Assembly: GCF_021391495.1 (NCBI RefSeq)
Contig: NZ_CP090063.1
Location: forward strand, 1,798,001-1,862,000
Direction of reading: 5' to 3'
DNA length: 64,000 nt
From: Amycolatopsis acidiphila
GTDB taxonomy: Bacteria > Actinomycetota > Actinomycetes > Mycobacteriales > Pseudonocardiaceae
Every line of letters starts with the position of its first letter. Within the stretch, counting starts at the first letter, position 1. Both the position numbers and the translations under genes were made by a program. A model generated the notes under the pieces. The model worked only from the letters and a program-made list of their open reading frames with translations. It did no database searches and was not told where the DNA came from. This document shows, piece after piece, positions 17,633 to 27,436 of this stretch.

Positions 17633-18852
17633 GTGCCACGGAGGTCGTCGAGCGGGTCTACCGGGAGCACCGCGCCCGGATGCTCGCCGCGCTGGTCCGC
17701 ATCCTCGGCGACTTCGAGCTCGCGGAGGACGCGCTGCAGGACGCCTGCACGCTGGCGTTGCGCCGCTGGGAGGACACCGTGCCCGGCGACCCGGTGGCCT
17801 GGCTGCTGACCGCCGCGCGCAACAAGGCCATCGACCGGCTGCGCCGGGCCAGGGTGGGCCAGGAGAAGCAGGAGCAGACGGCGGCCGGGACGGTCACGAT
17901 GACGGACTTCAGCGAGGACCGGCTGGTCAGCGTGGGGGACGAGCGGCTCAGCCTGATCTTCACCTGCTGTCATCCGGCGCTGGCCGAGGAGGCCAGGGTG
18001 GCGCTGACCCTGCAGGCCGTGGTCGGGCTGACCGCGGCTCAGATCGCGCGGATGTTCCTGGTCGGCGAGGCGACGCTGGCGCAGCGCCTGGTGCGCGCGA
18101 AACGGAAGATCCGCGACGCCGGGATCAGTCTCGAGGTGCCCGCCGACCACCTCCTGCCGGAACGGCTGGACGGCGTGCTCGCGGTGGTGTACCTGATCTT
18201 CACGCAGGGGTACACCGCGGACACCGAGCGGCACACCGTCCAGCAGGAGGCCATCCGGCTCGCGAAGCTGATCGCCACCCTGATGCCCGACGAACCCGAG
18301 GCGCTCGGCCTGGTCGCGTTGCTGCTGCTCCACGACTCGCGCGCGGCGGCCCGGTACAGCGACACCGGCGAGGTGGTCCTCTTGGCGGACCAGGACCGCG
18401 CGCGCTGGAACGGCGCCGAGATCGTCGAAGCGGTCCGAGTGCTGGGCCGGGCGCTGCGCCACGGCACGCCCGGTCCCTACCAGGTGCAGGCCGCGATCGC
18501 CGCGCTGCACGCCCAGGCGCCGTCCGCGGAACAGACCGACTGGCCTCGCATCGCCGCGCTGTACACGGAGCTGCTCGCGCTCGCGCCGTCGCCGGTGGTC
18601 GCGCTGAACCGCGCGGTCGCCGTGGCCATGGCCACCACACCCACCGACGGGCTCGCCCTGATCGACCGGATCGACGGGCTCGAGCGCTACCACCTGCTGC
18701 ACGCCGCTCGCGCCGACCTGCTGCGCCGCCTCGGCCGGAGCGGTGCGGCAGCGGCCGCCTACCGGCGCGCGCACGAGCTCGCCACCAACCCCGCCGACCG
18801 GCGCTACCTCGCCGGGCGGCTGCTCGCCCTCGACACCCCGGAGTCCAGATGA
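17629..18852 (+). CDS. ECF sigma factor of the ECF42 group with C-terminal helical-repeat domain, 407 aa
   Basis: Sigma region 2 covers about residues 5-75 ([30 protein letters not shown]) and region 4 about 110-165 ([33 protein letters not shown]). A long C-terminal extension (about 180-405) holds helical TPR-like repeats and the TRG-type block [20 protein letters not shown]. That architecture, plus the YCII partner, defines ECF42. In that group the extension regulates activity in place of an anti-sigma factor. It starts with GTG overlapping the YCII stop and ends ATGA-overlapping the next gene, so all three genes are co-translated. Its targets normally include its own operon promoter. Confidence 0.9.
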   Translation: MSATEVVERVYREHRARMLAALVRILGDFELAEDALQDACTLALRRWEDTVPGDPVAWLLTAARNKAIDRLRRARVGQEKQEQTAAGTVTMTDFSEDRLVSVGDERLSLIFTCCHPALAEEARVALTLQAVVGLTAAQIARMFLVGEATLAQRLVRAKRKIRDAGISLEVPADHLLPERLDGVLAVVYLIFTQGYTADTERHTVQQEAIRLAKLIATLMPDEPEALGLVALLLLHDSRAAARYSDTGEVVLLADQDRARWNGAEIVEAVRVLGRALRHGTPGPYQVQAAIAALHAQAPSAEQTDWPRIAALYTELLALAPSPVVALNRAVAVAMATTPTDGLALIDRIDGLERYHLLHAARADLLRRLGRSGAAAAAYRRAHELATNPADRRYLAGRLLALDTPESR

Positions 18853-19712
18853 GACTGTCGATCCTCGACCACGGTCACCGGCGCCGCGCGAAGGCGTTCA
18901 TCGCCGTCACGGCCAAGCTGTCGCGAGTGGACAGTCCGGACATCGTGAAGATGCTGCTGTACCGGCCGGACTTCCTCACCGGCCGGTTGCTGGACCTCAC
19001 CGCAGCGGTGATGCGCGGGCCGTCCTACTGGACCGCCGCGGAGCGTGAGTACCTCGCGATGTCCATCGCGCAACGGCACCAGTGCCCGTTCTGCATCGTG
19101 ACGCACGCCGAGCTCACCCGCATCGCCGGTGCCGGCGAGGTCGACCCGGACGATCCCGCGTCCGTCCGCCCGGAGCTACGCGAAGTCCGCGAGTTCCTCG
19201 AAACCCACGACGCCCGTGTCGTCGCCGGGCTGCCGCGGGCGGCGGTCCTGGCGGCGTTGCAGATCAACGTCGTGTGGGACATCGTCAACCGGCTCGCGAA
19301 CGCCTTCGGCTTCGAGCTGCGCGACGGTCAGCTGTCCGTCGGCACCCGCGCGTTGCACCGGTCCGGCTACCGCTTCCCCGGCTTCCTGCTGGCCGGCGGT
19401 GAGCATGCCGACAGCGGCGACCCCGTGGAGAACCTGAGGCACGCCGCGCTCGACGCGCCCGCCATGACCGACCCGGCATTGCGCGCGGCGGCCGCCACGG
19501 GCGAGGGGCTCGAAGAGCCGTGGCTGTCCTACACCGCGATCGTCCGCGATGCCTCGTACCGGTTGACGGACAGCGACCTCGACCGGCTCAGGGAGGCCGG
19601 GCACAGCGAGAACGAGATCTTCGAGGTCACCGTCGCCGCCGCGGTCGGCGCCGCACTGCGGACCTTCACCGAGGGACGGGACGCCCTCCTGGGCGCTGCC
19701 GACGAAGGCTGA
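18849..19712 (+). CDS. AhpD/carboxymuconolactone decarboxylase-like protein, 287 aa
   Basis: Helical protein containing the AhpD redox motif [13 protein letters not shown] at about residues 83-95 (Cys-x2-Cys and His, as in peroxidase-type members). A second, degenerate AhpD-like half follows at about 200-275 and lacks the cysteines. Family members use the Cys pair for peroxide or alkylhydroperoxide reduction. It is the last gene of the YCII-ECF42 operon (ATGA overlap with the sigma gene) and is followed at once by a strong hairpin. The context suggests an oxidative or solvent-stress regulon with its own sigma factor, which is inference. Confidence 0.8.
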   Translation: MRLSILDHGHRRRAKAFIAVTAKLSRVDSPDIVKMLLYRPDFLTGRLLDLTAAVMRGPSYWTAAEREYLAMSIAQRHQCPFCIVTHAELTRIAGAGEVDPDDPASVRPELREVREFLETHDARVVAGLPRAAVLAALQINVVWDIVNRLANAFGFELRDGQLSVGTRALHRSGYRFPGFLLAGGEHADSGDPVENLRHAALDAPAMTDPALRAAAATGEGLEEPWLSYTAIVRDASYRLTDSDLDRLREAGHSENEIFEVTVAAAVGAALRTFTEGRDALLGAADEG

Positions 19713-19713
19713 A

Positions 19714-19750
19714 CCGGTGTGGAAGGAGATTCGCGCTCCTCCCACACCGG
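19714..19750. terminator. Bidirectional terminator hairpin
   Basis: CCGGTGTGG...AGGAG pairs with CTCCT...CCACACCGG around a short AT-containing loop, forming a near-perfect stem of about 14 base pairs. It fills the whole gap between the convergent AhpD-like and DinB-like genes, so it probably ends transcription from both sides. Confidence 0.8.
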
Positions 19751-19754
19751 AAGG

Positions 19755-20342
19755 TCACGCCGCGACCGGCTGCCAGGCCGCCCGCCCGATGAAGGCGAGC
19801 ATCCGGGCCTGCTCGTCCGCCTCCCCGGGCGGGGTGAGCTCCGGGCCGAAGAACCCGGGCCGGCGCACCGCGTGCGCCCGCGCCCACTCGAACGCCATCG
19901 TCACCAGCACCGGATCGAGCCGCACGTCCATCGCCAGCGCGTGCCCGATGTCCCAGGTGTGCGCCACGAGATCGGTGCGGAGCAGCCTCACCACCGCCAC
20001 GACCGGAACCTCGCCCATCCCGGGGATCGTCGTCGGCCGGGTCAGCGCGTCCTCGGTCAACGTGGCCAACGACGCGTCGCGCGCGGTCCGCCAGCTCGTC
20101 ACCGGATCCTCGCCCGCCAGGCCCGCGGGATGTGGTGCCCCCGGAGCGCCCGAGCGATCGGCGAAATCCGCCCCGGTCGCCCACGCCCGCAGCTGGAGCT
20201 GGCCCCAGACCACGTGCCCGGCGACGTCTCGAACCGTCCACCCGGGACAGGTGGACGGCGAGTCCCACCGGCCCGGCGGAACGCTCGCCAGCACGTCGTC
20301 GAACCCGTCCTGCGCCCGCCGGTACCACTCCATCGTGTCCAT
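19755..20342 (-). CDS. TIGR03086/DinB-like (mycothiol-dependent maleylpyruvate isomerase N-terminal type) metal-binding protein, 195 aa
   Basis: A four-helix DinB-like protein: CPGWTVRDVAGHVVWGQL carries the first metal-binding His, and TDLVAHTWDIGHALAMDVRLD carries the others in the HTWD pattern typical of the family. Actinomycete members are mycothiol-dependent enzymes or stress proteins. ATG 20342 is preceded by AAAGGGA. It lies downstream of and in the same direction as the cobalt/nickel transporter with a 65-base gap, so read-through is possible. No specific substrate can be assigned. Confidence 0.75.
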   Translation of the reverse strand: MDTMEWYRRAQDGFDDVLASVPPGRWDSPSTCPGWTVRDVAGHVVWGQLQLRAWATGADFADRSGAPGAPHPAGLAGEDPVTSWRTARDASLATLTEDALTRPTTIPGMGEVPVVAVVRLLRTDLVAHTWDIGHALAMDVRLDPVLVTMAFEWARAHAVRRPGFFGPELTPPGEADEQARMLAFIGRAAWQPVAA

Positions 20343-20407
20343 CGTCGATCCCTTTCTCGAGGTGAGCTGCACCCCGAGGACGATCGGCGGGCGCCGGACT
20401 CGACAGC

Positions 20408-21484
20408 TCAGCTGGACGAGTCGGTGTCCCAGCGGTGCTGCACCTTCGCCAGGCGCCAGTAGGTGAGGGCGACGGCCCAGACGACGACGAACAACGCCAC
20501 CACGAGGTAGCCGACGTTGCCCAGGTCGATGGCCGCGATCCAGTCGACCACGGGACCGGACCAGCCCAGGTCGTCGCGGGCGACGGTGACCAGTTCGATG
20601 GTGCCGATGACCAGGGCGACGGTGACCGAGAGGCCGGTGATGGTGAGGTTGTAGTAGACCTTGCGCACCGGGTTGGCGAAGGCCCAGTGGTAGGCGAAGT
20701 TCATGAACGTGCCGTCGAGGGTGTCGAACAGGCTCATGCCGGCGGCGAACAGCAGCGGCAGGCACAGGATCGCGTACCACGGAAGTCCGGCCGCGGCCGA
20801 GGAGCCGGCGAGTGCGAGCAGCAGCACCTCGGTGGCGGTGTCGAAGCCGATCCCGAACAGCAACCCGATCAGGTACATCTGACCCGGCCTGCGGATGGAC
20901 CGGGTGAGCGGGCCCAGGATGCGGGCGAGGAACCCCCGCGAGTCCAGCTGCGCCTCGAGCTCGGTCTCGTCGAACCGGCCCTGCCGGAGCTTGCGGAACA
21001 CGCGCCAGATCCCGGCCAGTGCGACGAGGTTGAGGATCCCGATGAGGTAGAGGAAACCGCCGGAGGCCGTGGTGGAGATCGCGCCGAGCACGTGGTGCAC
21101 GCCGGAGCCGTCGTCGGCCCAGCTCATGGCGCTGTGCGCGCCGAGCGCGACGAGCGCGGCCAGCACGACGACGATCGTCGAGTGGCCGAGGGCGAACCAG
21201 AACCCCACCGACACCGGCCGCTTGCCTTCGGCCATCAGCTTGCGGGTGGTGTTGTCGATCGTGGCGATGTGGTCGGCGTCGAACGCGTGGCGCATACCGA
21301 GCGTGTACGCGGTGACGCCGAGCCCGACGCCGAACACCTGCGTGCCGACCGCGTAGCGCTGGGGCACGACCAGCAGTGCCAGGATCCCGAACGCCACCGC
21401 GTGCAGCAGGAGCAGCGCCAGTAGCAGTACGAGACTTCGGTAGACGTCCTGACGCTGCCAGGACAGGGACGGGGACACGCTCAC
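20408..21484 (-). CDS. NiCoT-family cobalt/nickel transporter, 358 aa
   Basis: There are about eight membrane helices, with the family signature RHAFDADHIATIDN (helix II metal-binding motif), then LGHSTIVVV, LFGIGFDTATEVLLL and LPLLFAAGMSLFDTLDG. The GTG at 21484 is chosen because GGAAGGCGG lies about seven bases upstream. A cobalamin riboswitch occupies the leader, so the gene should be switched off when B12 is plentiful. That points to cobalt import for cobalamin synthesis rather than nickel import for urease or hydrogenase; no such genes are nearby. The protein acts in the plasma membrane. Confidence 0.92.
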   Translation of the reverse strand: MSVSPSLSWQRQDVYRSLVLLLALLLLHAVAFGILALLVVPQRYAVGTQVFGVGLGVTAYTLGMRHAFDADHIATIDNTTRKLMAEGKRPVSVGFWFALGHSTIVVVLAALVALGAHSAMSWADDGSGVHHVLGAISTTASGGFLYLIGILNLVALAGIWRVFRKLRQGRFDETELEAQLDSRGFLARILGPLTRSIRRPGQMYLIGLLFGIGFDTATEVLLLALAGSSAAAGLPWYAILCLPLLFAAGMSLFDTLDGTFMNFAYHWAFANPVRKVYYNLTITGLSVTVALVIGTIELVTVARDDLGWSGPVVDWIAAIDLGNVGYLVVALFVVVWAVALTYWRLAKVQHRWDTDSSS

Positions 21485-21525
21485 GGACAGACCGCCTTCC
21501 AGCACCTCGTGGATGGTCACACGGT

Positions 21526-21683
21526 GCCGTGGCCGGTCTCCTGGCTGACGGGTCGACGCGCACGGTCCGCCTTCCCGGACGCTGTGGCGTCCAGTGGCTG
21601 CCCGGAGGCGTGGATCGTGAACTTCCCGTTTCACAGTGGCGAGGGCCGCGCCGGCTTCACACCGGCTTCCCGAGCACCACGGC
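21526..21683 (-). promoter_or_regulatory. Cobalamin (B12) riboswitch
   Basis: On the minus strand the P1 stem is GCCGTGG (21677-21683) with CCACGGC (21526-21532). Between them lie the conserved core blocks GGGAAGCCGGTGTGAAGCCG, CGCCACTGTGA, a second CCGGGAAGGCGG block, and the B12 box GCCAGGAGACCGGCC at 21531-21545. The order and spacing match the adenosylcobalamin-type aptamer. It ends 42 bases before the start codon of the NiCoT transporter, so it probably controls ribosome access to the GGAAGG site. Confidence 0.93.
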
Positions 21684-21869
21684 TCAGTCACTGTAAGTGC
21701 CGCAACGCGGGCGCGGCAAGCGACGTAGAACACTGCCAACCGTTAGAAGTCTCTCGGGCAGTCAGGTGCGCAAGCGTTCGGCCGGGTATGGGCATGCCGA
21801 GGGCCGGCACCGCGACGAGCCCGCTCGCGGCGGTCGTCGCGGCACTGGTCCGGCCGAGCCGGATCGGCC

Positions 21870-21881
21870 GGGAGCGCTCCC
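21870..21881. repeat. Palindrome GGGAGCGCTCCC, copy 1
   Basis: This is a perfect 12-base palindrome followed by A. It lies in the non-coding stretch between the sedolisin gene end and the riboswitch. The same 13-base word occurs at 37236, 42276 and 49940, with one near-copy at 49584. It matches 13 of 14 bases of the published CebR operator consensus TGGGAGCGCTCCCA. Confidence 0.7.
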
Positions 21882-21906
21882 AGCCAGCCCGGCTCGCGGA
21901 CGCTCC

Positions 21907-23457
21907 CTAGCCCGCGGTCAGGGCCCGCAGGAGTGCGGCGCCGTCGGGGGAGCCGAGGCCGGTGCAGGCGTCCCAGCCCGCGGCGGCCTGGTAGGCCCCG
22001 TTGTCGCCGTCGGTGATGTCGCGGAAGCCGGGTTGCGGCCTGCCGGGCTGCGCGCCTTGGTACAGCTGGGTGTGGATCAGCCCGAACCGGCGCCCGGCGC
22101 CCTGCGCCAGGCGGCAGATCAGGGCGGACCACAGCGGCGCGACCGCGCTCGTGCCGCCCACCACGGCCTGCTGTCCATCGACCAGGATCTGGTACCCGGT
22201 CGCGGGGTCGGCATTGCCTGCCACGTCGGGCACGCCGCGGCCGGTCCCGCCGTCCGCGCGCGCCGGCACTCCGGCCGAGGTCTGGAAATCAGGCACCGGG
22301 AACGCATCGCTGACCCCGCCACCGCTCGCACCGCCGCCGGCGTTCCACACCGTCTCCGCGGTGATCGTCGACGGTGGCGTCGCGTCGAGATGGGTGCCGC
22401 CGCACGCGAGCGCGTGCGGGCTCGACGCGGGGAAGTCGGCATGCTGCTTGCCGTCCGTCTCCCCGTCGGTGCTCCCGCTGTCCCCGCTGGCGGCGCAAAT
22501 GGTCACGCCGAGCGCGGCGGCGTCGGCGAAGGCCTGGTCCATCGCGGTGCGGGCCTGTTCCGTCCACTGGTCTTCGGACTGGCCCCAGCTGATGCTCACC
22601 GCAGCCGGCGTCGGTGTCGCGTGGATCGCGGTGCTCACGGCGTCCAGGAAGCCCTGGTCGGTGTTCGGTGCGAAGTAGACCAACTGCGTCACCCCGGGCG
22701 CGAGCGCGCCGATGACCTCGATGTCGAGCAGCACCTCGCCGTCCGCGGAATTGGGGTCACCGGTCGGCGCGTTCTTGACACCGTCCACCTCGACCGCGCT
22801 CACCTGCGGCACCGGAAGGTTCAAACCGCTCAAGTAGTCGTCGATATCGCTGGTGGTGAAGCCGCCGCCGAGTTCGATGATCGCGACGGTCTGGCCGGCG
22901 CCGTCGGTGTGCGGCGGGAAGTCGTAGAGCGAACCGAGCTGGTCCGGAGTGACCGACTGCGCCGCCTCGGTGCCGCTGTAGACCCGGAACTGGGCGCGAG
23001 CCTGGTCGCGTTCGTCCAGCCCCAGCACGGCAGTCACGACGCCGTCGAGCACGGCGGGCAAGGACAGCTCGCCGGTCCGGGCGTGGTGCTCGGCGCCGCC
23101 GTCGCGCACGCGCACCCGGCTGAGTTCGGTGCCGAAGACGTCGTTCAGCGCGCGCACCGGCCCAGTGACGACCACTCGTCGCGACCCGGGATGCTCTTCG
23201 ATGACCGTCAGGCCGGCGGCGGTGAGGGTCTCGCGCACCCGGCGCACGTCCTCGTCGGCCGCGCCGTACCGCTCGGCCAGTGCCGCCGGGGTGAGGAATT
23301 CCGGCCCCGTCAGGGCGGCTTCGTCGAGTTCGGCGCGCCGCCGCAGGACGAGGGTCGCAGAGATGGTGGCTTCCGGGTCGGCGGGGCCGAGGAGTTCGGC
23401 GCCGGTCAGCTCGGTACGGGCACTTCCGGGAAGGGGGACACGCTGGGCTTCCGTCAT
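21907..23457 (-). CDS. S53 family serine-carboxyl peptidase (sedolisin/kumamolisin type), 516 aa
   Basis: The N-terminal activation (pro) domain covers about residues 1-165, including the typical ALNDVFGTELSRVRV-like pattern and the LYDFPP entry to the catalytic domain. The peptidase domain carries the Glu/Asp pair in the GEVLLDIEVIGALAPG block, ASGDSGS with the oxyanion Asp, and the serine motif GGTSAVAPLWSAL near the end. The C-terminal Ca-site region is FRDITDGDNGAY with GWDACTGLGSPDG. No signal peptide is visible before MTEAQRVPLPGSARTEL, as in kumamolisin-type members that are still secreted. Such enzymes are acid-active endopeptidases. It is monocistronic. Confidence 0.92.
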   Translation of the reverse strand: MTEAQRVPLPGSARTELTGAELLGPADPEATISATLVLRRRAELDEAALTGPEFLTPAALAERYGAADEDVRRVRETLTAAGLTVIEEHPGSRRVVVTGPVRALNDVFGTELSRVRVRDGGAEHHARTGELSLPAVLDGVVTAVLGLDERDQARAQFRVYSGTEAAQSVTPDQLGSLYDFPPHTDGAGQTVAIIELGGGFTTSDIDDYLSGLNLPVPQVSAVEVDGVKNAPTGDPNSADGEVLLDIEVIGALAPGVTQLVYFAPNTDQGFLDAVSTAIHATPTPAAVSISWGQSEDQWTEQARTAMDQAFADAAALGVTICAASGDSGSTDGETDGKQHADFPASSPHALACGGTHLDATPPSTITAETVWNAGGGASGGGVSDAFPVPDFQTSAGVPARADGGTGRGVPDVAGNADPATGYQILVDGQQAVVGGTSAVAPLWSALICRLAQGAGRRFGLIHTQLYQGAQPGRPQPGFRDITDGDNGAYQAAAGWDACTGLGSPDGAALLRALTAG

Positions 23458-23601
23458 CGTCGTATCGTCGCCGGGATCCGGCCCGCCCGCCAATGGGGGA
23501 GAACGGGTTTTCCCGCGCTGTGAACGATTCTTGTCCGGGGCACTGCCCAACCGCTTGCCATGGGGACTACCCTCCGATCACCGCACCCACGAGGAGTGAT
23601 C

Positions 23602-24180
23602 ATGGGCTGGTTGGGGACACACTGGTCTGCGGTCTGGCTGCTGGCCGCGTTCGTGCTCGGTGCCGGGTTCAACATGCTGTGCGACTGGCTGAAGGGCCGC
23701 CGCGCGAAGCGCCGCGAAGAGCCGCCCGCCGTCGCCCCCGAACCGGTGGAAAACACCCGAACCGAGCACGAGCGCCGCGAGGTGTTCGAGCTGCAGAAGC
23801 TCATCGACGCCCACGAAGCACTCACGGAGTTCGCGCGCGGGACGTTCAACGCGTACTTCCCGATGGAGGGCAAGAACATCGCCGGGCCGAACTACCGCTG
23901 GCGGGGCGGGGTCGACGTCCGGATCATGAACGAGGTGTCGGAGGCGGGCCTGCGATTGCACGCCCTGGAAGGTCTGGTCCTCGACGACCGGATCCGGGAG
24001 CTCGTCCGGACGGCCCGCGCATCGCTCCAGTTGCACTTCGAGGTGGCGACGGTCGAGCAGGCGAAGGCGGCGTTCAACTACGCGGCGACGGCGCTGGAGG
24101 AAGCCCAGTCCGCGCTCGCGCAGCGGATCCGGGAGATCTACGGACGATCACCCACCAACACCAGGAGCGAGGCCTTCTGA
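23602..24180 (+). CDS. Hypothetical membrane-anchored protein, 192 aa
   Basis: A single N-terminal membrane helix (about residues 9-28) is followed by a basic stretch (KGRRAKRREE), then a mostly helical soluble part (about 50-185) with coiled-coil-like heptads. GAGGAGTGATC precedes the ATG. No family is recognised. It is divergent from the sedolisin gene and 136 bases ahead of the ammonium transporter, with a weak hairpin (CCGGCC/GGCCGG at 24185-24200) after its stop, so it is probably a separate transcription unit. Confidence 0.65.
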   Translation: MGWLGTHWSAVWLLAAFVLGAGFNMLCDWLKGRRAKRREEPPAVAPEPVENTRTEHERREVFELQKLIDAHEALTEFARGTFNAYFPMEGKNIAGPNYRWRGGVDVRIMNEVSEAGLRLHALEGLVLDDRIRELVRTARASLQLHFEVATVEQAKAAFNYAATALEEAQSALAQRIREIYGRSPTNTRSEAF

Positions 24181-24299
24181 ACCTCCGGCCGGCGGGCCGG
24201 TAGCGGATTGAATGTCCGACCCGATCATTCGCGACTCGCGGTGACGTCACCCACAACCATGAGTGACCTGCGGCCTCTCGTCGGGCAACATGCCTCTAA

Positions 24300-25967
<1,668 letters not shown>

Positions 25968-26027
25968 GCCGTGCGTTTTCCAGACGCCGCCGGGTGCCGT
26001 GCCGAGTACTCCTGCGCTCGCGGCCGA

Positions 26028-26639
26028 TCAGCGGACCCCCGGCTGGTAGCCCGCCCACTGGCGATCGCCCAGGTGCATCAGGTGTTCCAGGAGTGTCGCG
26101 AGCACCTTCTTGCCCGGTTCACGGCGGCGGGCGTCGCACAGGACGACGGGGATCTCGCGGTCCAGGTCCAGCGCCGCGCGCACCTCTTCGGCGTGGTAGA
26201 CGGGCGCGTGCTCGAAACAGTTGACGCCCACGACGAACGGGACCTCGCGGCGCTCGAAGAAGTCCACGGCGGCGAAGCTGGTGTCGAGCCGGCGCGGGTC
26301 GGCGAGCACGACCGCGCCGAGGGAGCCGCGGGCGAGCTCGTCCCACATGAACCAGAACCGCTGCTGCCCCGGCGTCCCGAACAGGTACAGCACCAGCTCG
26401 GGGCTGATCGTGATGCGGCCGAAGTCGATCGCGACCGTCGTCGTGGTCTTGCCCTCGAGCCCGGACAGGTCGTCCACACCGGCGCCCGCGTCGCTGAGGA
26501 TCTCCTCGGTGCGCAGCGGCCGGATCTCGCTCACCGCCCCGACCATCGTGGTCTTGCCGACGCCGAACCCACCCGCGACGAGGATCTTCACCGCCGTGGC
26601 CAGCGCCGGGGCGGTGTGCTCAGAGCCTTCTGATGCCAT
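26028..26639 (-). CDS. Conservon Ras-like GTPase (CvnD type), 203 aa
   Basis: This is a small P-loop GTPase: Walker A GGFGVGKTT at about residues 22-30, switch region TTVAIDFGRI, G3 GTPGQQRF and a G4-like GVNCFEHAP. It is the fourth gene of the operon. Its ATG overlaps the end of the DUF742 gene by 20 bases. In conservons this protein acts with the roadblock and DUF742 proteins at the membrane, downstream of the sensor kinase-like protein, in a G-protein-like relay controlling development or metabolism. Confidence 0.9.
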   Translation of the reverse strand: MASEGSEHTAPALATAVKILVAGGFGVGKTTMVGAVSEIRPLRTEEILSDAGAGVDDLSGLEGKTTTTVAIDFGRITISPELVLYLFGTPGQQRFWFMWDELARGSLGAVVLADPRRLDTSFAAVDFFERREVPFVVGVNCFEHAPVYHAEEVRAALDLDREIPVVLCDARRREPGKKVLATLLEHLMHLGDRQWAGYQPGVR

Positions 26640-26985
26640 CAAGGACCGCCTGGAGTAGTTCTCGGCTGGGGATCTCGGTCGTGCTCGGCGGCGACCGGTG
26701 GATCAGGTACCCGCGGTCGATCAGGTCGCTCAGCAGCACCTTCACCACCATCAGCGGCAGGTTCGTCAGCGCCGAGACCTCGGCCACCGAACACGGTTCC
26801 CGGCACAGCCGCACGATCCGCGCGTGCTCCGGGCTGACCGTCTCGCGGATCTGCTCGGTCACCGAGACCACGAGGGTGATCAGCTCCAGGTCGGTGCGCG
26901 CGGGGCGGCTGCGGCCGCCGGCCAGGAAGTACGGCCGGACGAGCGGACCCGACTCGTCGTACGGTGATGCGTCCACCGGGCTCAC
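26620..26985 (-). CDS. Conservon DUF742 protein (CvnC type), 121 aa
   Basis: A winged-helix-like DUF742 protein: VRPYFLAGGRSRP at the start, ELITLVVSVTEQ, then IVRLCREPCSVAEVSALTNLPLMVVKVLLSDLIDRGYL, the characteristic core. The GTG at 26985 overlaps the roadblock stop (GTGA), and the 3' end overlaps the GTPase gene by 20 bases. It is the third component of the conservon. Its helix-turn-helix look suggests partner or DNA binding, but the family role is not settled. Confidence 0.9.
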   Translation of the reverse strand: MSPVDASPYDESGPLVRPYFLAGGRSRPARTDLELITLVVSVTEQIRETVSPEHARIVRLCREPCSVAEVSALTNLPLMVVKVLLSDLIDRGYLIHRSPPSTTEIPSRELLQAVLDGIRRL

Positions 26986-27413
26986 CGCCGGTCATGTGCC
27001 CCGCCGTTCGGCGCCCCGGCCGGGCGTGGCGGCGCCGACATGTTCACGCCGACCCGTTTGACCAGCCGGTTCATCTCGTAGGCGACCAGCCCGAGGTCGG
27101 CGTCGCGCACGGCGATCGTCGCCAGGCACGCGCCGCGGCCCGCCGCCATCACGAACAGGAACGCGTTGTCCATCTCGACCAGGGTCTGCCGCACGGCGCC
27201 GCCCTCGAAGTGCCGGGCGGCGCCGCGGGCGAGGCTCTGGAAGGCCGACGCCACGGCGGAAAGGTGCTCACCGTCCTCTTCGGACAGTTCGTGCGAGCGG
27301 CCCATGAGCAGTCCGTCGGCGGACAGCAGCACCGCCCGGTCGATCGCCACCACCCGGTCGACGAAGTCGTCGAGCAGCCAGTTCAGGTCCAGGTTTCGGG
27401 TTGTCTGTTCCAC
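26982..27413 (-). CDS. Conservon roadblock/LC7 protein (CvnB type), 143 aa
   Basis: Roadblock/LC7 fold at about residues 8-120: LNWLLDDFVDRVVAIDRAVLLSADG, then SHELSEEDGEHLSAVASAFQ, and a core ending YEMNRLVKRVG. GTG 27413 follows the kinase stop by 23 bases. Roadblock proteins regulate Ras-like GTPases, here very likely the one two genes downstream (MglB/MglA-like pairing). The C-terminal tail is proline- and glycine-rich. Confidence 0.9.
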   Translation of the reverse strand: MEQTTRNLDLNWLLDDFVDRVVAIDRAVLLSADGLLMGRSHELSEEDGEHLSAVASAFQSLARGAARHFEGGAVRQTLVEMDNAFLFVMAAGRGACLATIAVRDADLGLVAYEMNRLVKRVGVNMSAPPRPAGAPNGGAHDRR

Positions 27414-27436
27414 AGTGTCCTCGTCTCGGGACCGGC

